From an uncultured Clostridia bacterium (GTDB lineage Bacteria > Bacillota > Clostridia > Oscillospirales > Ruminococcaceae): a stretch of DNA of 6,828 nt. The stretch spans positions 1-6,828 of the forward strand of contig CAMAJC010000107.1 of assembly GCA_945835425.1 (NCBI GenBank), read 5' to 3'. The translations under genes and the position numbers were made by a program. A model generated the notes under the pieces. That model did no database searches. It saw only the letters and a list, made by a program, of their open reading frames with translations, and was not told the DNA's origin. Numbering within the stretch: the first letter of the stretch is position 1; each line of letters starts with the position of its first letter. Positions 1 to 5,845 of this stretch are shown in pieces.

Positions 1-5
1 TTTAT

Positions 6-1001
6 TTATTTCCGCGCCGCCATTTCCCGCTGGCGTTTTAATTGCCGCACATCCTTGCCGATAAAGCGCATCTGCACCAGCTGGGTGAACAGCCGGGAGA
101 CCACCCGTTTGGCATACTTTTCTTCCAGTTCCCCGGCTTTCAGATTCGTACTGATAATGACAGGCCGGTCGGAAGAAAGGCGGCTGTTGAGGATATTGTA
201 GACAATCGACTGGGTGAAATTGCTGCCGAACTCCGCGCCGAGGTCGTCCAGAATCAGCAGGTCGGCATCCAGCATCGTTTCCAGCGTATTCTGGTCTTCT
301 CCGCGGCCGAAATGCTCATTTTCGACCCTGCGCAGCAAGTCCTGTGCCGAACCGTAAACCACATTATATCCCTTCGCCGCGACTTCACCCGCAATAGCAA
401 GGGAAAGATGCGTTTTCCCCAGACCGGTTTCTCCCATCATAAAAATGCTGGGGTTACCCGGACGGAAATTCTCTGCGTACTGCCTACAGTAGCGCAGCAC
501 CCGCTGCATCGACATATACGGATTCTGGCCGGTTTTTGGGTCGGTCTCGTTGGGATAAAAACTGAGGTCAAAGGTATCAAAAGTGTTCTTTTGCAGCGGA
601 GAGATATGGTTCAGCTGTTCAATGCTCAGTTTCCGCATCTCCTCGACCAGGCAGCGGCAGCGCCTTCCGTCGACAAAGCCGGTGTCCTGACACAGCGGGC
701 AGTCATACCGCAGCTCCAGATAGTCTTCCGGATAACCGTTTTGGCGCAGCAGGTCTTTTTCCTTTTGCTGCAGTTCCAGATTGACCTTTTCGATACGGGC
801 GATGCCTGCCTTTATATCGGTATTTTTCTGCAAAATCAGTTTGCTGATTTCCGCGGAAGTCATAGCCAGCTGGCGGCGAACCTGAATGACTTCGGGCACC
901 TTCTCCTGAATTTCGTCCAGCCGGGCCGAAAGAGCCACCTGCTGGTTCATCCGGCGGCGGTCAATCCGGCGCTTCGCCTCCTGAAAAATCTCATTGCCCA
1001 T
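6..1001 (-). CDS. DnaC/DnaI-type AAA+ helicase loader with zinc finger
   Basis: The 331-aa protein is an ATP-binding helicase loader of the DnaC/DnaI/IstB-like family, a cytoplasmic factor expected to help place the replicative DnaB-type helicase on DNA at origins or restart sites. The N-terminal part (about 20-95) is charged and probably coiled-coil. A Cys cluster follows (C101, C104, C115, C117; CPLC then CRC), consistent with the zinc-binding module of DnaI-like loaders. The AAA+ core has Walker A GETGLGKT (190-197), Walker B LLILDDLG (248-255), sensor-1-like IISTN (282-286) and a candidate arginine finger in SRL (R303). The ATG at 999-1001 follows GGGAGG by 6 nt. It is last in the operon, 12 nt after the DnaD-domain gene, a pairing common in Clostridia. 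IstB transposition ATPases share the core, but no transposase lies nearby and the zinc module argues for a loader. The family is clear; its partner helicase is inferred. Confidence 0.93.
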   Translation of the reverse strand: MGNEIFQEAKRRIDRRRMNQQVALSARLDEIQEKVPEVIQVRRQLAMTSAEISKLILQKNTDIKAGIARIEKVNLELQQKEKDLLRQNGYPEDYLELRYDCPLCQDTGFVDGRRCRCLVEEMRKLSIEQLNHISPLQKNTFDTFDLSFYPNETDPKTGQNPYMSMQRVLRYCRQYAENFRPGNPSIFMMGETGLGKTHLSLAIAGEVAAKGYNVVYGSAQDLLRRVENEHFGRGEDQNTLETMLDADLLILDDLGAEFGSNFTQSIVYNILNSRLSSDRPVIISTNLKAGELEEKYAKRVVSRLFTQLVQMRFIGKDVRQLKRQREMAARK

Positions 1002-1013
1002 AGGCAGCCTCCC

Positions 1014-1955
1014 TTACTGAAAGTCCGGCAGATCAAATCCCTGCCGGTCAAATTCGTCGATATCATACGACCGGTCGTCATTATTATTTTTATTATTCTT
1101 CCGCTTCGGCAGGTCCTTTTCGATGACGTCCTGGGGTGTTTTCAGGCCCATCTCATGCCAGTTCTGCAAAATCTTCCCGATATAGGCAAAAGAGGGCTGG
1201 CCGATCTGGTCGATTGCCCGTTCGTACGCCATCCGGATCATCTCGATATCAAAGCCGTAGTCGTTGTACCACTGCATGATGTACTTGCGGTTGGAGGTGG
1301 TCAGGCCCCGGTTTTTGATGCCGAAGGTCTCCATGATCTCGGCTTCGTGGTTGAGCCGCTCGGTGCGGACGCGTATGTACTCTTCCGCCAGCGGATGGGT
1401 GTTGATGCCCTCATCGTGCCAGCCCGCCAGCATTTTGGACACATATTTATAGTTTGCCCTGCCGTGCATCGCACAAAACTCAATCGCCATGACGATCACG
1501 TCCGCCGGCATATCGTAGTCCTCGAGGAAAAAGACATAGCCCTTCTGCTCGGTGGAGTTGAGCGGCCGCCCTAAAATCTGCTCCGCGGTGGTCAGCAAAA
1601 AGCGCACGTCCTCCCGCTTGGCGCTCTGAGCAAAGTCCACAGCCCGCACCGCTTCCGGCGAAGGTGTGGGCAGCGCCGCCTTTTTGTCCTCTTCCCGGCG
1701 CTTTTTGGCCGCCTGCAGCTGGGCGTTGACCTCCTCTTCCGGTAGGATGCCGCAGCCGCACCAGTAGTGCACCGCCTCCTCCACCTCGCTGACCGGCACC
1801 GAAAGGGCCTTCGCGATACAGGGCGGGTCGACGGCGTTCGCCCGCAGGATATACAGAATCACCTTTATGTAGATGCCGCTGACCCTGCCCAGATGCTCGT
1901 CAATAATCTCCGACGGCACCGCCACAAAGCTCGGCAGCTTGTTTCCCGTTGTCAA
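1014..1955 (-). CDS. DnaD domain protein (primosome component)
   Basis: The 313-aa protein belongs to the DnaD/DnaB(Bsu) family, which remodels DNA and bridges the initiator to the helicase loader in Firmicutes. Residues about 8-90 look like an N-terminal winged-helix/oligomerisation domain, followed by a charged linker. Two DDBH2 repeats then follow: about 117-187, ending in a YVSKMLAGW motif (171-179), and about 207-275, ending in YIGKILQNW (258-266). Two such repeats are typical of clostridial DnaD-like proteins; B. subtilis DnaD has one. The tail is Lys/Asn-rich and then acidic (284-313). The start is TTG (1953-1955): it has an AGAAGGG site 8 nt upstream, and the next Met codon lies far inside the conserved domain. 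The stop of the DUF218 gene is 1 nt upstream and the helicase-loader gene starts 12 nt downstream, so the three are co-transcribed and probably translationally coupled. Confidence 0.92.
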   Translation of the reverse strand: MTTGNKLPSFVAVPSEIIDEHLGRVSGIYIKVILYILRANAVDPPCIAKALSVPVSEVEEAVHYWCGCGILPEEEVNAQLQAAKKRREEDKKAALPTPSPEAVRAVDFAQSAKREDVRFLLTTAEQILGRPLNSTEQKGYVFFLEDYDMPADVIVMAIEFCAMHGRANYKYVSKMLAGWHDEGINTHPLAEEYIRVRTERLNHEAEIMETFGIKNRGLTTSNRKYIMQWYNDYGFDIEMIRMAYERAIDQIGQPSFAYIGKILQNWHEMGLKTPQDVIEKDLPKRKNNKNNNDDRSYDIDEFDRQGFDLPDFQ

Positions 1956-1956
1956 G

Positions 1957-2700
1957 TCAGTTTCCCTTCTTTCGCAGCCCGCCGTAAATCACGGCCAGGC
2001 ATTCCCGCAGGTGGTACATCGGCGCAATCAGCGGCATCGTCTTACTGCCGCAGACCGGCACTTCCCCGTAACCGCATTCTTCGGCGAGCTTTCTCGCTCG
2101 TCCGGCGTGGAAATCGCTGGTGATAATCCGCACCGACAGGTTCCCGATCTCCGTCCCCGTTTCTGCTTCCAGCAGCGCTTTGCAGTTTTCCAGGTTCTGT
2201 TTTGTGTTGAGGGAGCTGTCCTCCGCCCGCAGAAGCTCTGCTGGCACGCCGTTTTCCATCATCCATTTCGTCATCACACTGGCTTCGGAAACGGTTTCTC
2301 TGGGCGTCTGGCCGCCGGAGAGGACGAGCTTTTCGCCTTTATAAAGCTTTTTCGCCAGCTCCAGCCGTTCCAGCAGGGTCGAGGTCATCCGGTTCCCTTT
2401 TTTCAGCCCGCAGCCCAGTACAATCGTATAATCCGGCTGCATTTTCGCGCCGCCGTCATCTTTGCGGCTCCCTGCCAGCACGGTGCATTCCACCCCTGCC
2501 AGCACCAGCAGCAGAGCTGTCGCTGCAAACTGCATAAACCAGACAATCATCTGCTCCGGAAAAGCGAGGATGCACACCCCCAGCAGAATCAGCGCCGCGC
2601 CGCCCAACGCCGGAACCAGAGAAAACCGCACTTTCCCCAGCTTCATATTGACCACGATACAGTAAAGGAGCACCAGCGCTCCGAGAATAATCCAAAACAT
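1957..2700 (-). CDS. DUF218 / YdcF-SanA-ElyC-like membrane protein
   Basis: The 247-aa protein has three hydrophobic segments near its N terminus (about 2-18, 27-47 and 52-76), then a DUF218 domain (about 91-240). Visible DUF218 hallmarks are LGCG (95-98), LSGGQ (127-131), SEA (138-140), EDSSLNTKQN (160-169) and TSDFHAGRA (194-202). Family members such as E. coli SanA, ElyC and YdcF are linked to envelope or peptidoglycan functions, but the biochemical reaction is not settled, so no specific role is assigned. The ATG at 2698-2700 follows a weak GGGGG site by about 6 nt. The gene heads the operon with the DnaD-domain and helicase-loader genes and has its own promoter about 36 nt upstream. Membrane topology is inferred from hydrophobicity alone. 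Confidence 0.88.
   Translation of the reverse strand: MFWIILGALVLLYCIVVNMKLGKVRFSLVPALGGAALILLGVCILAFPEQMIVWFMQFAATALLLVLAGVECTVLAGSRKDDGGAKMQPDYTIVLGCGLKKGNRMTSTLLERLELAKKLYKGEKLVLSGGQTPRETVSEASVMTKWMMENGVPAELLRAEDSSLNTKQNLENCKALLEAETGTEIGNLSVRIITSDFHAGRARKLAEECGYGEVPVCGSKTMPLIAPMYHLRECLAVIYGGLRKKGN
1964..1970 (-). promoter_or_regulatory. Ribosome binding site fixing the TTG start of the DnaD gene
   Basis: On the minus strand AGAAGGG lies inside the last codons of the DUF218 gene, 8 nt before TTG at 1953-1955. The site overlaps the upstream coding region, and the two genes are separated by one base, which supports translational coupling and the use of TTG. Confidence 0.7.
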
Positions 2701-2735
2701 CCCTTTCCCCCATTTCCCACAGGTTTACCTTTTTC

Positions 2736-2764
2736 ATTATACCACAGGACGCGCTTTTTCACAA
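2736..2764 (-). promoter_or_regulatory. Sigma-A-type promoter of the DUF218-DnaD-DnaC operon
   Basis: Read on the minus strand, TTGTGA (2759-2764) is separated by 17 bp from a perfect TATAAT (2736-2741). The expected transcription start near 2729 gives a leader of about 30 nt before the ATG at 2700. It is the only convincing promoter seen for the three-gene operon. Confidence 0.75.
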
Positions 2765-2800
2765 GAAGGTGGAAAATACCGGCTGGAAGCAAAATATTTT

Positions 2801-2812
2801 AGGCATATGTCA
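2801..2812 (+). promoter_or_regulatory. Putative operator, left copy (AGGCATATGTCA)
   Basis: This 12-mer is the exact reverse complement of the copy at 2860-2871. It is itself close to a palindrome around CATATG (TGRCATATGYCA with one mismatch). It lies just upstream of the -35 box of the DUF134-NifX gene, between the two divergent promoters, so it could affect either. Binding by a regulator is inferred from position and symmetry. Confidence 0.6.
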
Positions 2813-2821
2813 AATATTCTG

Positions 2822-2850
2822 TTGACAAAACCCGTTCCCGGTATTATAAT
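2822..2850 (+). promoter_or_regulatory. Perfect-consensus sigma-A promoter of the DUF134-NifX gene
   Basis: TTGACA (2822-2827) and TATAAT (2845-2850) are both exact consensus hexamers with an optimal 17-bp spacer. Transcription should start near 2857-2858, giving a leader of about 36 nt before the CTG start. A promoter this strong normally needs a repressor, which fits the paired sites on either side. Confidence 0.9.
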
Positions 2851-2859
2851 AGCAGTTAA

Positions 2860-2871
2860 TGACATATGCCT
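2860..2871 (+). promoter_or_regulatory. Putative operator, right copy (TGACATATGCCT)
   Basis: This is the perfect inverted partner of 2801-2812, with centres 59 bp apart. It lies just downstream of the predicted transcription start and before the ribosome binding site, a classic repressor position. In RNA only this copy is transcribed, so the pair cannot form a leader hairpin from this promoter; it should act as DNA. Confidence 0.6.
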
Positions 2872-2881
2872 GAAATTGTTG

Positions 2882-2888
2882 GGAGGTG
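2882..2888 (+). promoter_or_regulatory. Strong ribosome binding site for a CTG start
   Basis: GGAGGTG matches the anti-Shine-Dalgarno core. GGAGG ends 7 nt before CTG at 2894-2896. There is no ATG, GTG or TTG in frame at usable spacing, so this site selects CTG as the initiation codon. Confidence 0.75.
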
Positions 2889-2893
2889 GTCTT

Positions 2894-3676
2894 CTGCCAA
2901 GGCCATGCAAAAGAAGGAGAATCTGCGCGGAGCCGTCCTGCGGCCGGTTTGGTCCGCTGGAAAAGAGCGCTGCGCAGGTAATTGAAATGACCCTCGATGA
3001 ATTTGAGACCATCCGGCTCATCGACCTGGAAGGGATGGGCCAGCAGCAGTGCGCCGAGCAGATGAACGTCGCCCGCACCACCGTCCAGGCGATCTATGAG
3101 AGCGCACGGTATAAGCTGGCGCAGTGCCTTGTGGGCGGGATGGAGCTGAAAATCGGCGGCGGAGACTACGAAGTCTGCGGCGGCTCATGGGCCGGCTGCG
3201 GCTGCAAAGGGCGCTGCCGCTTCGACAGCGTCCTCCCAATGAAAACGGCGGAAACGGAAAGGAAGAAAACTATGAAAATCGCAGTAACTTACGCAAACGG
3301 GCTTATTTTCCAGCATTTTGGCCATTGTGAGGCCTTTAAAATCTACGAGGTGCAGGACGGCGTTATCCTCTCCTCCGAGGTCGTCAGCGCGGTTGGCAGC
3401 GGCCACGGCGCTCTGGCCGGATTTCTGAAAAACCACGGCGTCGACGCCCTCGTCTGCGGCGGCATCGGCGGCGGCGCAAGAAACGCTCTGGCGGAGGCAG
3501 GCATCGCCCTCTATCCCGGCGTTTCGGGCAGCGCGGACGACAGCGTCAAAGCCCTGCTGGAAGGGAAGCTGATCTACAATCCAGGTACTGTCTGCGGCCA
3601 TCATCATGAAGGCGGACATAACTGCGGAGAACACACCTGCAACGAAGACAAACACGGCTGCGGCGGCAATCACTGA
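2894..3676 (+). CDS. DUF134 HTH - NifX/NifB-like Fe-Mo cluster-binding fusion protein
   Basis: With the CTG start the product is 260 aa. Residues 1-95 are a DUF134 (UPF0251) domain beginning with the family's usual PRPCKRRRIC and RFGP motifs, with a sigma-region-4-like helix-turn-helix at about 46-75 (QQQCAEQMNVARTTVQAIYE). A Cys-rich linker follows (C95, C102, C104, C108). From M127 there is a dinitrogenase Fe-Mo-cofactor biosynthesis domain of NifX/NafY/NifB-C-terminal type (MKIAVTYANG, FQHFGHCEAFKIY, SGHGAL, and a Gly-rich loop GGIGGGARNAL), ending near 230. Residues 231-260 form a tail with 7 His and 4 Cys. The two domains are often separate neighbouring genes in anaerobes. No nif structural gene is present, so a role in nitrogen fixation is not implied. 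The likely role is a cytoplasmic metal or cluster-responsive DNA-binding protein; cluster binding and autoregulation are inferred. An ATG at 2807-2809 is in frame but lies upstream of the -35 box, so it cannot be used from this promoter. Confidence 0.88.
   Translation: MPRPCKRRRICAEPSCGRFGPLEKSAAQVIEMTLDEFETIRLIDLEGMGQQQCAEQMNVARTTVQAIYESARYKLAQCLVGGMELKIGGGDYEVCGGSWAGCGCKGRCRFDSVLPMKTAETERKKTMKIAVTYANGLIFQHFGHCEAFKIYEVQDGVILSSEVVSAVGSGHGALAGFLKNHGVDALVCGGIGGGARNALAEAGIALYPGVSGSADDSVKALLEGKLIYNPGTVCGHHHEGGHNCGEHTCNEDKHGCGGNH
3258..3265 (+). promoter_or_regulatory. Internal ribosome binding site before the NifX-like domain
   Basis: AAAGGAAG lies inside the fusion gene; AAGGA ends 8 nt before an in-frame ATG at 3272-3274 (residue 127), exactly where the NifX-like domain begins. 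It could allow a separate 134-aa product, or be a remnant of two once-separate genes. Confidence 0.5.
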
Positions 3677-3678
3677 GA

Positions 3679-3720
3679 TAAAAAACCGGAGAAGTTTCCC
3701 TCTCCGGTATTTTTTATTTT
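3679..3720. terminator. Bidirectional intrinsic terminator
   Basis: A perfect 8-bp stem ACCGGAGA (3685-3692) / TCTCCGGT (3701-3708) with an 8-nt loop is followed on the plus strand by a T-rich run (3710-3720) and on the minus strand by six Ts. It sits 8 nt after the stop of the DUF134-NifX gene and about 110 nt after the stop of the convergent enoate reductase gene, so it can end both transcripts. Confidence 0.9.
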
Positions 3721-3773
3721 AGTAACCTCTTAGTCATTCAACTTTCTGCTTTCCGGGAAGTATACCCAAGCGC

Positions 3774-3802
3774 GTTTTCTCCCGCCTGCGGCGGGAGAAA
3801 AC
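3774..3802. repeat. Perfect 13-bp inverted repeat with 3-nt loop
   Basis: GTTTTCTCCCGCC (3774-3786) pairs exactly with GGCGGGAGAAAAC (3790-3802) across a TGC loop. It lies in the 3' untranslated part of the enoate reductase transcript, about 19 nt after its stop. The stem ends in A residues on both strands, so it lacks the T-tract of an intrinsic terminator. It may be a transcript-stabilising hairpin or a dispersed palindromic repeat. Confidence 0.75.
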
Positions 3803-3820
3803 ACTTTAAGCAAAATGACA

Positions 3821-5818
3821 TCAGTCAATGTGGTTCGCGACCTCAAATGCGTCCCAAATCGCGTACATGATATTGGAAACATTCTTGGCGTCGCCCAGCA
3901 GATAGAGGTTCGGAATCTCGAACTGCAGCTGCTGATAGAGGCTGTTTTCCTCCTTGTAGCCGACCGCCAAAATGACGCTGTCCGCCTCGATGGAGTCCGT
4001 TTCGCCGCCCTTTTCATAGGTGAGCTTGCCGCCGTTATAACCGGTCACCTTCGCGCCGCAGACGCTCTTGACGCCCTTGAACGGAATCAGCTCCAGCAGC
4101 ATTTCCTTGTTTGCGGAGCAGATGGGGCCGTTTACCGCCAGCAGCTTGTCCATCGCCTCGACAACCGTGACGTCCTTGCCCTTGTCCGCCAGATCGAGCG
4201 CCAGCTCCAGGCCGACCAGACCGCCGCCGACAATGACAGTCTTGTTGCCGGGGTCCTTGACGCCGGTCAGGACGTCTGCCGCCGTATAGACCTTCTCATC
4301 GTCGCCCAGCTTAAAGACCTTGGGAGTCGAACCGGTCGCGACGATGACTGCGTCGTAACCGCCGTTGAGGGCCATTTCCGCCGTCACTTCGGTGTTCATA
4401 TGGACTTCCACGCCCAGCAGCTCCATCTGCCGCGCGTACCATTTGGCCAGGGCGATATCGTCCTCCTTAAACTTCGGCGCGCCGCCGGGAATCAGGTTGC
4501 CGCCGATCACGCCGCTCTTTTCAAACAGCACCGGCTGATGTCCGCGGATCGCCAGCACTCTCGCCGCTTCGCAGCCTGCGACACCGCCGCCGACGACCAT
4601 GACCTTCTTTGCCTGCAGAATCGGCCGGTAAGCGTTCGGACCTTCCTTGCAGGCCTGCGGGTTGACTGCGCAGTTGAGCATTGAATAGTTCTGGATGCGG
4701 CCCATGCAGCCCTCCTGACAGGAGATGCAGGGACGGATTTCGTCGGTTCTGCCGCAGCGCAGCTTGTTTACATAATCGGGGTCAGCCAGCAGCGGACGGC
4801 CGAGGGAAATGATATCGCAGTCGCCGTTTTCCAGCGAAGCCAGCGCCATATCGGGGTTGTCCATACGTCCGGCAAGAATGACCGGCACATCGACCGCGTC
4901 CTTGACCAGCTTTGCATAGGTGCGGTAGAGGCCCTTTTCCTGATACATCGGCGGATGACTCCACCACCAGGCGTCGTAGGAGCCGACGTCTACGTCCAGC
5001 GCGTCATAACCGTAGCTGACCAGCAGCTTGGCCGCCTCGATGCCCTCCGGCAGGTCGCGGCCCATCTCGACGAAATCTTCCCCGGGCAGGGCGCCGACAC
5101 GCCAGTCCTTGATCATGCTCTTGGGGCTGAAACGGAGCGTCACGACAAAGTCCTCGCCGCATCTGGCCTTGATCTCCTCGACAACCTCTTTGGCGAAGCG
5201 GAGCCGGTTTTCCAGACTGCCGCCGTACTCGTCGGTGCGGTGGTTGAACATCGAGATCGCGAACTGGTCGAGCAGGTACCCCTCATGGACCGCGTGAATC
5301 TGGACGCCGTCGAAGCCGGCGCGCTTGGCGTTATAAGCGCCAAGGCCGAAGGATTTTACGATCTTATGAATCTCCTCAACCGTCAGTTCCCGGCAGGTCT
5401 TGTCCAGCCATCTGTGCGGAATCGGGGACGGCGCAACCGGCGGATATTCGCCGAGGTTGGTAGGAATGGTGACGCGGCCAAAGCCAGCCGACATCTGGAG
5501 GAAAATCTTGGAGCCGTAAGCGTGGACGCGCTCGGTCATCTCGCGGGCAGTGCGGGTAAAGTGCACCGAATCGTAGGTGGGCGAAGGGCAGTTGGGCATG
5601 CCGTGCTCCTCGACCTCGTTGTCGACAAAGGTGACGCCGGTAATGATCAGGCCGGTGCCGCCCTTGGCGCGTTCGGTGTAATAGTCGATGCCGCGCTGGT
5701 TAAAGCCGCCGTCTCCGTCGCCCAGCCCCAGCGGGCCCATCGGCGCCATGGCAAAGCGGTTTTTCAGCTGCACATTACCGATGCTGACCGGCGTAAACAG
5801 TTTTTGATATTTCATCAT
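3821..5818 (-). CDS. Old-yellow-enzyme-type enoate reductase (FMN/4Fe-4S/FAD; BaiCD-like)
   Basis: The product is an NAD(P)H-dependent flavoenzyme of the 2,4-dienoyl-CoA reductase / 2-enoate reductase / BaiCD family, which reduces activated C=C bonds in the cytoplasm of anaerobes. Numbered from the upstream ATG at 5824 (667 aa), residues 6-360 are an OYE TIM barrel with LQMSAGFGR (109-117), IHAVHEGYLL (176-185, including the likely catalytic Y183), DEYGGSLENR (198-207) and SLGRPLLADP (340-349). The 4Fe-4S ligands are C366, C369, C373 and C385 in the exact CX2CX3CX11C spacing of dienoyl-CoA reductase. An FAD site (VVGGGVAGCEA, 410-420) and an NAD(P)H site (VIVGGGLVGLE, 530-540) follow; a GDAKN motif lies near the end. 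The length is normal. AAAGGA abuts the ATG at 5824 but is 6 nt from the third-codon ATG (5816-5818), so the latter is preferred. It is the second gene of an operon, 27 nt after the esterase. The SAGFGR and DAWWWSHPPMYQEKG motifs favour the enoate/BaiCD branch; the substrate is unknown. Confidence 0.93.
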   Translation of the reverse strand: MMKYQKLFTPVSIGNVQLKNRFAMAPMGPLGLGDGDGGFNQRGIDYYTERAKGGTGLIITGVTFVDNEVEEHGMPNCPSPTYDSVHFTRTAREMTERVHAYGSKIFLQMSAGFGRVTIPTNLGEYPPVAPSPIPHRWLDKTCRELTVEEIHKIVKSFGLGAYNAKRAGFDGVQIHAVHEGYLLDQFAISMFNHRTDEYGGSLENRLRFAKEVVEEIKARCGEDFVVTLRFSPKSMIKDWRVGALPGEDFVEMGRDLPEGIEAAKLLVSYGYDALDVDVGSYDAWWWSHPPMYQEKGLYRTYAKLVKDAVDVPVILAGRMDNPDMALASLENGDCDIISLGRPLLADPDYVNKLRCGRTDEIRPCISCQEGCMGRIQNYSMLNCAVNPQACKEGPNAYRPILQAKKVMVVGGGVAGCEAARVLAIRGHQPVLFEKSGVIGGNLIPGGAPKFKEDDIALAKWYARQMELLGVEVHMNTEVTAEMALNGGYDAVIVATGSTPKVFKLGDDEKVYTAADVLTGVKDPGNKTVIVGGGLVGLELALDLADKGKDVTVVEAMDKLLAVNGPICSANKEMLLELIPFKGVKSVCGAKVTGYNGGKLTYEKGGETDSIEADSVILAVGYKEENSLYQQLQFEIPNLYLLGDAKNVSNIMYAIWDAFEVANHID

Positions 5819-5824
5819 ATTCAT

Positions 5825-5830
5825 TCCTTT
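5825..5830 (-). promoter_or_regulatory. Ribosome binding site of the enoate reductase
   Basis: AAAGGA on the minus strand directly touches the ATG at 5822-5824, leaving no spacer, but lies 6 nt before the in-frame ATG at 5816-5818 and 9 nt before that at 5813-5815. This moves the likely start two codons downstream of the first ATG. Confidence 0.65.
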
Positions 5831-5845
5831 CGGTAAATAAATACA

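Noticed and set aside
42..1574. A 510-codon open frame on the plus strand
   Set aside because: It is antisense to the helicase loader and DnaD genes, whose conserved motifs are unmistakable. It shows no recognisable domain and arises from codon bias in the opposite genes.
2456..2737. A 93-codon minus-strand frame starting at 2737
   Set aside because: Its ATG overlaps the -10 box of the DUF218 promoter and it is out of frame with the DUF218 gene.
2807..2893. ATG at 2807 as start of the DUF134-NifX gene, adding 29 residues
   Set aside because: The codon lies in the left operator, upstream of the -35 box. The extra residues encode the promoter, and DUF134 homology begins only at CTG 2894.
3185..3673. 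A minus-strand frame of 162 codons with an Ala-rich sequence
   Set aside because: It is antisense to the NifX-like domain, and its composition reflects Gly/Cys/His codons read backwards.
2894..3676. Nitrogen-fixation locus suggested by the NifX-like domain
   Set aside because: No nifHDK, nifE, nifN or full NifB is in the window, and this domain is widespread in non-fixing anaerobes.
3747..3762. CTTTCCGGGAAG near-palindrome in the convergent intergenic region
   Set aside because: It has no loop, needs a G-U pair, and occurs beside two much stronger hairpins.
3821..5824. Bile-acid (bai) operon
   Set aside because: Only the BaiCD-like reductase family is present; no baiB, baiE, baiF, baiG or baiA neighbours are seen.
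3815..5836. Long plus-strand open frames at 3815-4684 and 4955-5836
   Set aside because: Both are antisense to the enoate reductase and carry no domain signature.
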